Of a DNA stretch of 64,000 bases, positions 48,637 through 58,802 are shown piece after piece. The position numbers were made by a program, and so were the translations under genes. The stretch spans positions 1,178,001 to 1,242,000 of the forward strand of contig NZ_CP063121.1 of NCBI RefSeq assembly GCF_014931415.1, in the 5' to 3' direction. Origin of the DNA: Haemophilus parainfluenzae (GTDB lineage Bacteria > Pseudomonadota > Gammaproteobacteria > Enterobacterales > Pasteurellaceae). The notes below the pieces were generated by a model. The model did no database searches. It saw only the letters and a list, made by a program, of their open reading frames with translations, and was not told the origin of the DNA. Each line of letters begins with the position of its first letter. Position 1 is the first letter of the stretch.

Positions 48637-50772
48637 ATGAAACAATTATTTGCCACAACTGCCCGTGGTTTTGAAGAACTCTTAAAAGTCGAACTGACAG
48701 AGCTTGGTGCAACGGAATGTAAAATTGCACAAGGCGGTGTACATTTTCAAGCTGATGATGAAATACTTTATCGCAGCTTATTATGGTCACGTTTAGCTTC
48801 ACGTATTTTGTTACCTATTGTAAATGGTAAGGTATATAGTGATTTAGACTTGTATTCAATTGTGACAGGGCAGGATTGGTTAAGTTGTTTCGATGAGAAA
48901 GCTACATTTTTTGTTGATTTTAACGGGACAAACCAAGAGATTCGCCATACCCAATTTGGTGCGATGCGTGTGAAAGATGCCATTGTGGATTATTTTGAAC
49001 GCCAAGGGAAAGCACGTCCAAATGTGGATAAAGACTATCCAGATGTGCGAATTCATGTTTATTTGAATAAAGAAGAGCTCGTCGTTTCACTCGATTTAAG
49101 TGGCGAAGCATTACATTTACGAGGTTATCGCGAAGATACAGGCCAAGCGCCTTTACGTGAAACCTTAGCCGCTGCGATAGTGCTGCGTTCAGGTTGGAAA
49201 AAAGGGACGCCTTTAGTGGATCCAATGTGCGGTTCAGGTACCTTGTTAATCGAAGCGGCACAGATGGAAGCACAAATTGCACCGCAATTACATCGTTTAC
49301 ATTGGGGCTTTGATTGCTGGAAAGGGCATAATCAAGATGCTTGGGATAAGGTAAAAGCAGAAGCGGTACAGCAAGCTGAAACTTATTTTAATCAAAATCC
49401 AAAACCGTATTTTTATGGTTTCGATCTCGATCACCGCGTACTGAAAAAAGCGCAAAAGAATGCACAAAATGCAGGTGTGGCACATTTAATTCAGTGGAAA
49501 CAAGGTGATGTCGCCGCATTAAAAAATCCAAGTCCAGATGAAGTGGGAACGGTGATTTGTAACCCGCCTTACGGTGAACGTTTAGGCACAACCCCTGCGT
49601 TGATTGCGTTGTATTCCGTATTCGGACAACGCCTTAAAAATGAATTTGGTGGTTGGAATGCGTCAATTTTCAGTAGTGAATCTACCTTGCTTGATTGCTT
49701 GCGTATGCGTTCTCATCGTCAATTTAAAGCGAAAAATGGTCCATTAGATTGTGTTCAGAAGAATTATCAAATTTCAGAACGCAAAGAAAGTGCGGTTGAA
49801 AATCCGCTTGAATTTGACCGCACTTCAACGGTAGCGGTGGATTTTGCGAATCGCTTACAGAAGAATATCAAGAAAATTGAAAAATGGGCGAAACAGCAAG
49901 GCCTTGATGCGTATCGTTTATATGATGCGGATTTACCGGAATACAATGTGGCCGTGGATCGCTATGGCGATCATATTGTGGTGCAAGAGTATGCCGCACC
50001 GAAAAATATTGATGAAAATAAAGCGCGTCAACGTTTATTGGATGCAGTGACTGCAACCTTACAAGTCACTAGTATTGAAACCAATAAACTGATTTTGAAA
50101 GTACGTCAAAAACAAAAAGGCACGAATCAATATGAAAAATTGGCCAATAAAGGCGAATATTTCTATGTAAATGAATACGGTGCACAGCTTTGGGTGAATT
50201 TAACGGATTACTTGGATACAGGATTATTCTTAGATCATCGATTAACCCGCAAAATGGTTGGTGAAATGGCAAAAGGTAAAGATTTCCTCAATCTTTTCGC
50301 TTATACCGGTTCCGCAACAGTGCATGCTGCATTAGGTTGGGCAAAATCGACAACAACCGTGGATATGTCAAACACCTATTTAAACTGGGCAGAGCAAAAC
50401 CTGATTTTAAATGATATTGAAGGCAAGCAGCACAAGCTCATTCAGGCAGATTGTTTGCAGTGGTTAGAGAAATGTGATCGCCAGTTTGATTTGATTTTCG
50501 TGGATCCGCCAACATTCTCGAATTCTAAACGTATGGAAGACAGTTGGGATGTTCAACGTGACCACATCAAATTAATGCGTAATCTCAAACGTATTTTACG
50601 CCCTAACGGCACCATCGTGTTCTCGAACAATAAACGAGGTTTTAAAATGGATTTTGAGGCGTTAGATGAATTGGGATTAAGTGCGGTCGAAATTTCAGCG
50701 AAAACCTTACCACTTGATTTTGAGCGTAATAAACAAATCCACAATTGCTGGATTGTAACAATGAAAGCCTAA
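48637..50772 (+). CDS. rlmL: Bifunctional 23S rRNA methyltransferase RlmKL
   Basis: 711 residues. THUMP domain (about 45-155); N-terminal methyltransferase with [13 protein letters not shown] (about 194-206) and NPPYGERLG (about 309-317), which makes m2G2445; C-terminal domain with [15 protein letters not shown] (about 552) and [12 protein letters not shown] (about 626), which makes m7G2069. Two uptake sequences lie in the linker region (49788-49826). Confidence 0.96.
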   Translation: MKQLFATTARGFEELLKVELTELGATECKIAQGGVHFQADDEILYRSLLWSRLASRILLPIVNGKVYSDLDLYSIVTGQDWLSCFDEKATFFVDFNGTNQEIRHTQFGAMRVKDAIVDYFERQGKARPNVDKDYPDVRIHVYLNKEELVVSLDLSGEALHLRGYREDTGQAPLRETLAAAIVLRSGWKKGTPLVDPMCGSGTLLIEAAQMEAQIAPQLHRLHWGFDCWKGHNQDAWDKVKAEAVQQAETYFNQNPKPYFYGFDLDHRVLKKAQKNAQNAGVAHLIQWKQGDVAALKNPSPDEVGTVICNPPYGERLGTTPALIALYSVFGQRLKNEFGGWNASIFSSESTLLDCLRMRSHRQFKAKNGPLDCVQKNYQISERKESAVENPLEFDRTSTVAVDFANRLQKNIKKIEKWAKQQGLDAYRLYDADLPEYNVAVDRYGDHIVVQEYAAPKNIDENKARQRLLDAVTATLQVTSIETNKLILKVRQKQKGTNQYEKLANKGEYFYVNEYGAQLWVNLTDYLDTGLFLDHRLTRKMVGEMAKGKDFLNLFAYTGSATVHAALGWAKSTTTVDMSNTYLNWAEQNLILNDIEGKQHKLIQADCLQWLEKCDRQFDLIFVDPPTFSNSKRMEDSWDVQRDHIKLMRNLKRILRPNGTIVFSNNKRGFKMDFEALDELGLSAVEISAKTLPLDFERNKQIHNCWIVTMKA

Positions 50773-50773
50773 C

Positions 50774-50805
50774 AAAAAGCCCGATAATGATTTATCGGGC
50801 TTTTT
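50774..50805. terminator. Bidirectional terminator between rlmKL and kefBC
   Basis: AAAAAGCCCGATAA (50774-50787) pairs with TTATCGGGCTTTTT (50792-50805), with T runs on both strands. Confidence 0.9.
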
Positions 50806-50807
50806 TA

Positions 50808-52712
50808 TTATTCGACTTCTTTTTGTTTTTCGGCTTCAGAATCATCATGAAGAAGGGTTTCAACCGCTGCTTCGTCATTGGTGTCATCTTCTTTTTCTAA
50901 AATCTCAGCCGTTTCTTCGTTTAGTGCTTCAGCATCAGAATGTGGTTTAATGAAAGGTTTAGGCATCCAATATTTTCGGATGATGTCCGTAGAAAAACCA
51001 TGCAAAACTTCTTCATTCAATCGTTCTTGATCTAAGTAACGAACTTCTGCAATCACTTCATCCGCTTCAATTTTATTGATACCTAATTGCATTAATGTTG
51101 CATGGCTGAGCGTAAGTGCAGACTCAAAGGTTTCACGTACAATAAAGTCTACGTCTCGTTTAATCAGGCTTACTGTTGTTTTACGGTCATAAGTTCGCGC
51201 CAAAATAGGGAGTTTCGGATAAGCATCTTTCAAGTTCTGAACAATGCTTTCAATACGATCTGTATCGTTAATCCCGATGACGACACATTTCGCTTTTTCG
51301 ATACCGGCAGCACGTAACACATCAAGACGAATACCATCACCGTAATAAACTTTAAAACCAAATTTGGCTGCCGCACGGATGTTTTCGATGTTACGGTCAA
51401 TCACCGATACGTTAATGCCACGAACAAGAAGCGATTGACAGACGATTTGACTGAAACGACCAAAACCAATCACGAGTACGCTATCTTCTAAATCCACAAT
51501 TGGATCAAGATCGCTAGTATCTACTTTTTCCTCTTGATTTGTTGATTTACGTTGGTTGATTTTACGCATCAATAAACCAATCAATGGGGAGAATAGCATC
51601 GAAATAATGACAGCTGCAGTAAAAGTTGCATTTTGATCTTTTGTCATTACACCAGCCGTAGTCGCGGCAGAGAAAAGTACGAATGCAAATTCACCACCGT
51701 GCGCCATAATGGTCATTCGTCCAGCGGATTCTTTTCGATCAAGTTTCGTAATACGTGCAACAGTGTAAACGGCTAAGGCTTTGCCGATGATATAAAGGCA
51801 CACGATACCTAATAACCAAAGTGCATTGTCGAACACCAAGGTTAAATCAAGTGACATCCCTACGCCCATAAAGAAAAGACCGAGCAATAGACCACGGAAC
51901 GGTTCAATATCCGCTTCGAGTTGGTGACGGAATGCCGATTCTGAAAGCATCACACCGGCGACGAATGCGCCCATCGCCATTGAAAGTCCGCTCGCTTCCA
52001 TGGCTAATGCAGCTCCTAATACCACAAGCAAGGCGGCAGCTGTCATCATTTCACGAATGTGAGCTTTTGAAATTAAGCGGAAAATAGGGTTCATTAACCA
52101 TTTACCCGCAACCACTAAACCCACAACAGCACCGAGTGCAATAGCAATGGATGTCCAGTTGGTTTGATGTTCAATATGTTTGGTTTCAGGCGTTAAAAAG
52201 GCAATAGAAGCCAATAATGGCACAATGGATAAATCTTCAAAAATTAAGGTTGAAATCACCCGTTGGCCTTTTGGTGTATTCGTAATGCCGCGTTCTTCTA
52301 ATACCTGCATTACGATAGCAGTAGAGGAGAGCGTAAAGCCCATACCTGCAATAAACGCGACTTCTTTAGGAAGATTTAATATATAGATACCGGCAAAGGT
52401 AAGCAGTGCACCACATAGCCCTACTTGTAGAAAACCTCGCCCAAAGATTGCTTTTCTCATTGCCCATAAGCGTTCGGGATGCATTTCCAAACCGATAATG
52501 AATAAGAACATCACCACGCCCAGTTCCGCCATATGGAGAACTGATTCCGCATCTTCTATCATGCCAAATACCGAAGGACCAATTAAACAGCCTGCCACTA
52601 AATAACCTAATACGCTACCTAAGCCAATACGCTTAAAAAGCGGCACGATGGTTACGCTGGTGGCGAGTAGAACAACAGTTTTAATCAATTCAGGGCTGAC
52701 GACATTCGACAT
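50808..52712 (-). CDS. kefB: KefBC-type monovalent cation:proton antiporter
   Basis: 634 residues. CPA2 membrane domain (about 1-385, 11-13 spans; FIIGLEMHPERLW, TLSSTAIVMQVLEE), then an RCK/TrkA-N domain starting VLVIGFGRFSQIVCQSL (about 412), and an acidic tail of about 60 residues. In enterics Kef proteins export potassium in exchange for protons when glutathione adducts form; no kefF or kefG ancillary gene is adjacent. KefB and KefC cannot be told apart with certainty. Confidence 0.87.
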   Translation of the reverse strand: MSNVVSPELIKTVVLLATSVTIVPLFKRIGLGSVLGYLVAGCLIGPSVFGMIEDAESVLHMAELGVVMFLFIIGLEMHPERLWAMRKAIFGRGFLQVGLCGALLTFAGIYILNLPKEVAFIAGMGFTLSSTAIVMQVLEERGITNTPKGQRVISTLIFEDLSIVPLLASIAFLTPETKHIEHQTNWTSIAIALGAVVGLVVAGKWLMNPIFRLISKAHIREMMTAAALLVVLGAALAMEASGLSMAMGAFVAGVMLSESAFRHQLEADIEPFRGLLLGLFFMGVGMSLDLTLVFDNALWLLGIVCLYIIGKALAVYTVARITKLDRKESAGRMTIMAHGGEFAFVLFSAATTAGVMTKDQNATFTAAVIISMLFSPLIGLLMRKINQRKSTNQEEKVDTSDLDPIVDLEDSVLVIGFGRFSQIVCQSLLVRGINVSVIDRNIENIRAAAKFGFKVYYGDGIRLDVLRAAGIEKAKCVVIGINDTDRIESIVQNLKDAYPKLPILARTYDRKTTVSLIKRDVDFIVRETFESALTLSHATLMQLGINKIEADEVIAEVRYLDQERLNEEVLHGFSTDIIRKYWMPKPFIKPHSDAEALNEETAEILEKEDDTNDEAAVETLLHDDSEAEKQKEVE

Positions 52713-52879
52713 AGGGCAAAGGAACCTTAGTAAAAACAGGGAGGATGAGAAGTAAGTTCTTTTGTATTCTAGCTTTTTTTGGGTAAATAAAAAACACAGA
52801 AAAGCAAGAAATTGGTATAATTTACAAAAACTTTACATGCCAAAAATGGTCATTTTTCTGACCGCACTTTAGAGGTATT

Positions 52880-53332
52880 ATGTCATTACAATTCAATATG
52901 GTAGCGTTGTTGTTGGTTTTCTTAATCATTTTAGGTTTAATGAGTCAAAACAGCGCAATCACCATCTCAGCGGCTGTGTTATTAATCATGCAGCAAACCT
53001 TATTATCCAAATACATTCCCATACTTGAACAATACGGGATAAAAATTGGGATCATCATTTTAACGATTGGTGTGCTTGCACCGTTAGTGTCGGGGAAAAT
53101 CCAATTGCCTGATCTCAGCTCATTTTTAAACTGGAAAATGGGCATCTCTATTTTAATCGGGGCATTAGTGGCGTGGCTTGCAGGCAAAGGCGTGCCATTA
53201 ATGGGAGAACAACCCGTTTTAGTGACTGGATTATTAATTGGTACGATTATTGGTGTGTCTTTCTTAGGTGGGATTCCGGTAGGTCCACTTATCGCCGCCG
53301 GTATTTTAGCGATATTAGTAGGAAAATTTTAG
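52880..53332 (+). CDS. yeaL: UPF0756 (YeaL-type, DUF441) membrane protein
   Basis: 150 residues with about four membrane spans. Conserved pieces: [38 protein letters not shown] and [14 protein letters not shown]. Function unknown. It starts a run of three touching genes with ygdD and hrpA. A GAGGT ribosome site precedes the ATG, just after an uptake sequence (52861-52869). Confidence 0.85.
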   Translation: MSLQFNMVALLLVFLIILGLMSQNSAITISAAVLLIMQQTLLSKYIPILEQYGIKIGIIILTIGVLAPLVSGKIQLPDLSSFLNWKMGISILIGALVAWLAGKGVPLMGEQPVLVTGLLIGTIIGVSFLGGIPVGPLIAAGILAILVGKF

Positions 53333-53722
53333 ATGAAAAACAAATGGTTATTTATCGCTGGGTTGAGCGGTTTTTTGTGTGTGGCGATTGGTGCTTTTGC
53401 AGCACATGGATTAAGCAAGGTTTTAGAACCTAAAGAGCTAGCCTGGATTGAAACAGGTGTGAAATATCAAATGTTCCACACCATTGCGATTTTAGCGATT
53501 GGTATTTTGCAATTATGCCGTGAAGCATTGGTTAGAAATAAAATGGCTAATTTTGCTGCAGGCGCTTGGGCGTACGGTATTCTTCTTTTTAGTGGCAGCC
53601 TTTATGCACTTGCGCTTGGTGCAGGCAAGTTCCTTGTGTGGGTGACGCCGATTGGTGGAACGTTATTTTTAATTGGTTGGCTTTGCTTGGCTTACGGTGG
53701 TTTTAAAAGTAAATCAGTATGA
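53333..53722 (+). CDS. ygdD: DUF423 membrane protein (YgdD)
   Basis: 129 residues with about four spans; GFLCVAIGAFAAHGL, KYQMFHTIAILA and LFSGSLYALAL are DUF423 hallmarks. Function unknown. The ATG directly follows the stop of the previous gene and its last bases overlap hrpA (ATGA). Confidence 0.88.
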   Translation: MKNKWLFIAGLSGFLCVAIGAFAAHGLSKVLEPKELAWIETGVKYQMFHTIAILAIGILQLCREALVRNKMANFAAGAWAYGILLFSGSLYALALGAGKFLVWVTPIGGTLFLIGWLCLAYGGFKSKSV

Positions 53723-56700
53723 AGAACAAATCAGTCAAACGTGAATTAAACCCGATACAACAATCTCTCTTTTCGAAACTCAAGGATATCATGCTGGTGG
53801 ATCAACGTCGTTTATCCGCCCGCATTCATGGGATTGGAAAAATTAAAAGCCAAGAGGCTCAACAAGCTGTTGCCGCTGAAATCCAGCTGCAGATTGAACA
53901 GGCCCAATTACGTGTAGAAAATCGTAAAAGAGCGGTTAAAAATCCCATTGTTTTTCCAGAGAGTTTGCCCGTTAGCCAACGCAAAGCAGAAATTCAAAAA
54001 CTGCTTTCTGAACATCAGGTCATTGTAGTGGCAGGGGAAACCGGTTCAGGTAAAACCACGCAGTTGCCGAAAATGTGTTTGGAATTAGGTTTCGGCAATT
54101 TGGGCATGATTGGCCATACTCAGCCGCGCCGTATTGCTGCTCGTTCGGTTGCAGCGCGTATTGCTGAAGAGTTGAATACGGAGCTTGGCGGTTTAGTTGG
54201 TTATAAGGTTCGTTTTAACGATCAAATCGGTGATGATACGCAAATCAAGTTGATGACCGACGGGATCCTGCTAGCAGAAATTCAAAACGATCGTTTCCTC
54301 AATCAATATTCTTGTTTGATTATTGATGAAGCCCACGAACGTAGCCTAAATAACGATTTTATTCTCGGTTATCTGAAACAGCTTTTACCACGTCGTCGTG
54401 ATTTAAAACTCATCATCACTTCTGCGACCATTGATGTGGAACGTTTTTCCAAACATTTCAACAATGCCCCGATTATCGAAGTCTCGGGCAGAACCTATCC
54501 TGTGGAAGTGCGTTATCGCCCCGTAGTGGAAGAAGACGACCAAGATCAGCTACAAGGCATTCTCAATGCGGTGGATGAACTGCAGGCGGAAGGTCGTGGC
54601 GATATTTTGATCTTTATGAATGGTGAGCGTGAAATTCGCGATACTGCCGAAGCCTTACAAAAACAAAATCTAAAACATACGGAAATTCTACCGCTCTTTG
54701 CTCGCTTGTCTGCGCAAGAACAGAATAAAATTTTCCATCCAAGCGGTTTAAATCGCATCGTGTTGGCGACCAACGTCGCGGAAACCTCATTGACCGTGCC
54801 GGGCATTAAATATGTAATTGACCCCGGTACCGCGCGGATTTCCCGTTATAGCTATCGCACCAAAGTACAACGTTTACCGATTGAACCTATTTCACAGGCA
54901 TCGGCTAATCAGCGTAAAGGTCGTTGTGGTCGTGTGAGCGAGGGGATTTGTATTCGTTTGTATTCGGAAGAGGATTTTAATTCTCGTCCGGAGTTTACCG
55001 ATCCTGAAATTCTTCGCACCAATTTAGCCTCTGTTATTTTACAAATGACGGCATTGGGCTTAGATGATATTGAAGCTTTCCCGTTTGTTGATGCGCCAGA
55101 TAAACGCCATATTCAAGATGGTATAAAACTGTTGGAAGAATTGGGTGCGTTTGAAATGGTTCGCACCAAAGCGGGCGAGAAACGTCAATTAACGGCAGTA
55201 GGTCGTCAATTAGCTCAACTCCCTGTGGACCCTCGTTTGGCGAAGATGTTGCTGACTGCTGTCTCACAAGGTGCATTGCATGAAGTGATGATTATTGTCG
55301 CCGCTTTATCCATTCAAGATCCTCGCGAGCGCCCACAAGAAAAACAACAAGCTTCCGATGAAAAACATCGTCGTTTTGCCGATAAAAAATCGGATTTCTT
55401 GGCTTTTCTCAATCTTTGGCGTTACCTACAAGAACAACAAAAAGAATTAAGTAAAAACCAATTCCGTCGTCAATGCCAAAAGGATTTCTTAAATTATTTA
55501 CGTATTCGCGAATGGCAGGATATTTATCATCAAATTCGTCTAACAGTGCGTGAAATGGGCTTGCCGATTAATTCGGAAAAAGCAGAATATCAGCAAATTC
55601 ATACCGCACTTTTAAGCGGCTTGCTTTCTCATATCGGTTTAAAAGAAGCGGAGAAACAACAATATCTTGGTGCACGTAATGCCCATTTTGCGATTTTCCC
55701 TAATTCTGTACTTTTCAAAAAACAGCCTAAATGGGTGATGGCGGCAGAGTTAGTGGAAACCTCCAAACTTTGGGGGCGAATGGTGGCGGAAATCGAGCCA
55801 GAATGGATTGAGCCACTTGCAGAGCACCTAATTAAAAAATCCTATTCAGAACCGCGTTGGTCGAAATCCCGTGGGGCGGTAATTGCCGATGAAAAAGTCA
55901 CGCTTTACGGTGTGCCGATTGTGGCGGCGCGACCAGTGAATTACGGTGCTATTGATCCGACGGTAAGCCGTGAGATCTTTATTCAATCTGCTTTAGTTGA
56001 AGGGGATTGGAATACCAAACATAAATTCTTCAAAGAAAATCAACGACTCGTTCGAGAAGTAGAGGAATTAGAACACAAAAGCCGCCGCCGTGATATTTTG
56101 GTGGATGACCGCACGCTTTTTGAATTTTACGATCAGCGTATTGGTACGGAAGTGGTTTCCCAAAAACATTTTGATACCTGGTGGAAAAAGGCGCAGCAAA
56201 AAGATCCGGAATTGCTTCATTTTGAACGTTCATTCTTGATTAATGATGATGCGGAACAAGTGAGCAAATTGGATTTCCCGAATTTCTGGCATCAAGGCAA
56301 TTTAAAACTCAAATTAACTTATCAATTTGAACCAGGTACTGATGCGGACGGCGTGACGGTTCATATTCCGTTGCCATTGCTCAACCAAGTGGAAATGACG
56401 GGCTTTGATTGGCAAATTCCGGGCTTGCGTGAAGAGCTGGTGATTGCGTTGATTAAATCGTTGCCGAAATCTTATCGTCGTAACTTCGTGCCAGCACCTA
56501 ATTATGCCCAAGCTTTTTTAAGTCGCACAGTACCGTTGGAAAAACCGTTATTAGATACGCTGATTTATGAATTGCGTCGTATGACGGGCGTCACCGTAGA
56601 AGCTGAACATTGGAATTGGGAACAAATTCCAAGCCATTTGAAAATGACGTTCCGTGTGGTGGATGAAAACGGCAAGAAAATTGCCGAATCCATGAATTTG

Positions 56701-57630
56701 GATGAGCTGAAATTCAACTTAAAAGATCGCGTGCAAGAAAGTATTTCTGCCGTGGCCGATGATGGTATTGAACAAAGTGGGCTACATATTTGGAGCTTTG
56801 CAGAGTTGCCACAATGTTATGAGCAAAAACAACGTGGTTTTAGCGTCAAAGCGTTCCCGGCTATTGTAGATGAAAAAGATGCCGTAGGTATCAAACTGTT
56901 TGAAACAGAGTTCGAGCAAGCAGTAGCAATGCAACAAGGGCTGCGCCGCTTGTTGCTGCTCAATGTACCGTCACCAATTAAATATCTGCATGAAAAATTG
57001 CCGAATAAAGCCAAATTGGGGCTGTATTTTACCCCGTTCGGTCGAGTGTTGGATTTGATCGATGACTGTATCGCTTGTGCCGTGGATAAACTGATTGCCG
57101 ATTTTGGCGGTTTTGTGTGGGATGAGGCAGGCTTTGAAAAATTGCGTGATTTCGTGCGGGAAAACCTTAACGAAGTGACCGTAGATATTGCACAAAAAGT
57201 GGAGCAAATTCTCTCCCTTAACCATGCCTTAAACCAACGTTTAAAAGGTAAAATGGATTTCACGATGGCCTTTGCATTTTCTGATATTAAGGCGCAGTTA
57301 AGCGGGTTGATTTATCCAGGCTTTGTGCAAAAGAGCGGTTATGATCGCCTACCGGATTTACAACGTTATTTACAAGCCATTGATAAACGTATCGATAAAC
57401 TGGCTCAAGATGTGAATCGTGACCGTGCGGCTATGCTACGCGTGGAACAAGTGCAACAGGCTTACCAACAATTGCTCGCTAAACTGCCGAAATCTAAACC
57501 AATTTCCGATGAAGTCGCGGAAATTCGCTATATGATTGAGGAATTGCGTGTGAGTTTATTTGCGCAGCAGTTAGGCACGAAGTATCAGGTATCGGATAAG
57601 CGGATTTTGAATTTGATTAATGAAATGTAA
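53719..57630 (+). CDS. hrpA: ATP-dependent RNA helicase HrpA
   Basis: 1303 residues (E. coli 1300). DEAH-box motifs: GETGSGKTTQLPKM (about 105), TQPRRIAARSVA, DEAHERSLNNDF (about 203), SATIDVERF and QRKGRCGRVSEG (about 395). OB-fold and a long C-terminal region (DUF3418-like) follow. In E. coli it helps release stalled ribosomes and process fimbrial mRNA. Start overlaps ygdD by four bases. Confidence 0.97.
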   Translation: MKNKSVKRELNPIQQSLFSKLKDIMLVDQRRLSARIHGIGKIKSQEAQQAVAAEIQLQIEQAQLRVENRKRAVKNPIVFPESLPVSQRKAEIQKLLSEHQVIVVAGETGSGKTTQLPKMCLELGFGNLGMIGHTQPRRIAARSVAARIAEELNTELGGLVGYKVRFNDQIGDDTQIKLMTDGILLAEIQNDRFLNQYSCLIIDEAHERSLNNDFILGYLKQLLPRRRDLKLIITSATIDVERFSKHFNNAPIIEVSGRTYPVEVRYRPVVEEDDQDQLQGILNAVDELQAEGRGDILIFMNGEREIRDTAEALQKQNLKHTEILPLFARLSAQEQNKIFHPSGLNRIVLATNVAETSLTVPGIKYVIDPGTARISRYSYRTKVQRLPIEPISQASANQRKGRCGRVSEGICIRLYSEEDFNSRPEFTDPEILRTNLASVILQMTALGLDDIEAFPFVDAPDKRHIQDGIKLLEELGAFEMVRTKAGEKRQLTAVGRQLAQLPVDPRLAKMLLTAVSQGALHEVMIIVAALSIQDPRERPQEKQQASDEKHRRFADKKSDFLAFLNLWRYLQEQQKELSKNQFRRQCQKDFLNYLRIREWQDIYHQIRLTVREMGLPINSEKAEYQQIHTALLSGLLSHIGLKEAEKQQYLGARNAHFAIFPNSVLFKKQPKWVMAAELVETSKLWGRMVAEIEPEWIEPLAEHLIKKSYSEPRWSKSRGAVIADEKVTLYGVPIVAARPVNYGAIDPTVSREIFIQSALVEGDWNTKHKFFKENQRLVREVEELEHKSRRRDILVDDRTLFEFYDQRIGTEVVSQKHFDTWWKKAQQKDPELLHFERSFLINDDAEQVSKLDFPNFWHQGNLKLKLTYQFEPGTDADGVTVHIPLPLLNQVEMTGFDWQIPGLREELVIALIKSLPKSYRRNFVPAPNYAQAFLSRTVPLEKPLLDTLIYELRRMTGVTVEAEHWNWEQIPSHLKMTFRVVDENGKKIAESMNLDELKFNLKDRVQESISAVADDGIEQSGLHIWSFAELPQCYEQKQRGFSVKAFPAIVDEKDAVGIKLFETEFEQAVAMQQGLRRLLLLNVPSPIKYLHEKLPNKAKLGLYFTPFGRVLDLIDDCIACAVDKLIADFGGFVWDEAGFEKLRDFVRENLNEVTVDIAQKVEQILSLNHALNQRLKGKMDFTMAFAFSDIKAQLSGLIYPGFVQKSGYDRLPDLQRYLQAIDKRIDKLAQDVNRDRAAMLRVEQVQQAYQQLLAKLPKSKPISDEVAEIRYMIEELRVSLFAQQLGTKYQVSDKRILNLINEM

Positions 57631-57652
57631 CTAAAACCATCTGAAGAATAAT

Positions 57653-58534
57653 ATGCAGATAAATTCTAAAGATATTAAATTTGCATTAAATAACTGGGCA
57701 AAATATATCATGGATACAAGGAATGTTAGTTATTCCTTGGATAGTCGCATTCCTATTTTTATTCAGTATTTGAATTATCGTTCAAAGATTGTTTTTCCTA
57801 AGCCAAGAAAAGTTACTTTTTCAAAATTATTTGAACAACAAGCTAACCAACATAGTAATAAAATTGCCATTGATAAATTAAAGATAGCTTTTGAAGAGGG
57901 AAAAGATGTCAATGCTTATTTAAGTAAGGACTCGTTAAATGCATCAAAGTTTGATGGCTTACTAGATTATTATGGAGTTAAGCATTTTCATCTAGGAGAC
58001 TCCATAGAAAATGGTTTTGTGAAAAGAACCAAAGATCTTGCTTTAGTATTTGTTAATAATAATGAGGCATTCTTTTTGGCAATAAAACCTCATGGGGGAG
58101 ATGCTTGGCATAATTCAGATATATTGGAAATATTAAATAGTGAAAAACCAAATTTTCTTAATCATGTAAAACTCCAAGGTGTATCCAATGAGGGAGATAA
58201 AATTGATAAACTTGATGATATAAAGCTTTTGCGTAAGTTTAATATTAATACTTTTATTCCTATACATGATGATTTCTTTTTTCCCCCAGGTGGTGGACGA
58301 ACTGCTGCTGGTTGTAATGTTGAACATGTTATAGCAATGGATTCTATTGTGGAGTATTTAGAAGAATATTTTAGAGTATTGAATAGAATTATTTCGCTTG
58401 AAAAAATTCGTACGGAGTCCGTTTTGGGGCGTTTAAAAGAATTTAAAATTGATAGAATTTATTTATCAGAATCTAAGCTAGATATGAAAGATATACATGT
58501 TGATAAGTTTAGACTAAAAAATTATAGCGAGTAA
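57653..58534 (+). CDS. Unrecognised protein in an AT-rich island
   Basis: 293 residues; I do not recognise a named family. The DNA is clearly richer in A and T than its neighbours, with frequent AAA, ATA and AGA codons, and holds no uptake sequence. The middle contains YYGVKHFHLGDS, KRTKDLALVFVNN, FFLAIKPHGGDAWHNSDILEI (H and W near 145-150) and FFFPPGGGRTAAG (about 212-224), which recall hypothetical accessory proteins sometimes found alone in genomes. No signal peptide or membrane span. It starts 22 bases after hrpA without a strong ribosome site; a partner gene is not seen. A strain-specific accessory gene, possibly acquired by transfer, is likely. Confidence 0.75.
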   Translation: MQINSKDIKFALNNWAKYIMDTRNVSYSLDSRIPIFIQYLNYRSKIVFPKPRKVTFSKLFEQQANQHSNKIAIDKLKIAFEEGKDVNAYLSKDSLNASKFDGLLDYYGVKHFHLGDSIENGFVKRTKDLALVFVNNNEAFFLAIKPHGGDAWHNSDILEILNSEKPNFLNHVKLQGVSNEGDKIDKLDDIKLLRKFNINTFIPIHDDFFFPPGGGRTAAGCNVEHVIAMDSIVEYLEEYFRVLNRIISLEKIRTESVLGRLKEFKIDRIYLSESKLDMKDIHVDKFRLKNYSE

Positions 58535-58802
58535 GAATAAAGTAATTTATAAGGAGTTAAGTATTAGTGTTATTTAGGGCTTATTAACGAGAAACAGTTC
58601 CTAGATAGAGTCGCATTATCTATTTTAAAAAGACTGCACTTTTTTCAAACATTTCCAATCTCAAAAACTCAACCAAAACCAACCGCACTTTCTTCTCAAA
58701 ATCTTTTTGTGATCTACCTCAAATTTTCGTATTGAACTGATTTACAACTGCCAATTCAATCGCTATCTTGCTGATATTATTATTTTAATAAAGAGGTAAA
58801 TT
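58535..58802. other. Gap between the orphan gene and dcuC
   Basis: 268 bases with no ORF. The left half is AT-rich like the orphan gene and contains an isolated AAGGAG (58552-58557) with no frame behind it, possibly a remnant. One full uptake sequence (58682-58690) and one degenerate (GACTGCACTT near 58632) follow, then the dcuC control region. Confidence 0.6.
58708..58723 (+). promoter_or_regulatory. CRP site upstream of dcuC
   Basis: TGTGATCTACCTCAAA matches TGTGA-N6-TCACA at nine of ten specified bases. It may also be read by FNR-like factors, as the two motifs are close. A possible promoter is TTGAAC (58732-58737) with TTCAAT (58755-58760). Confidence 0.65.

Noticed and set aside
48422-48802. 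126-codon minus-strand frame
   Set aside because: It spans the palindromic element and the antisense of rlmKL.
56817-57263. 148-codon minus-strand frame inside hrpA
   Set aside because: Antisense of a conserved helicase gene; no independent support.
58552-58580. Ribosome-site-like AAGGAG after the orphan gene
   Set aside because: The bases after it stop quickly in every frame; at most a remnant.
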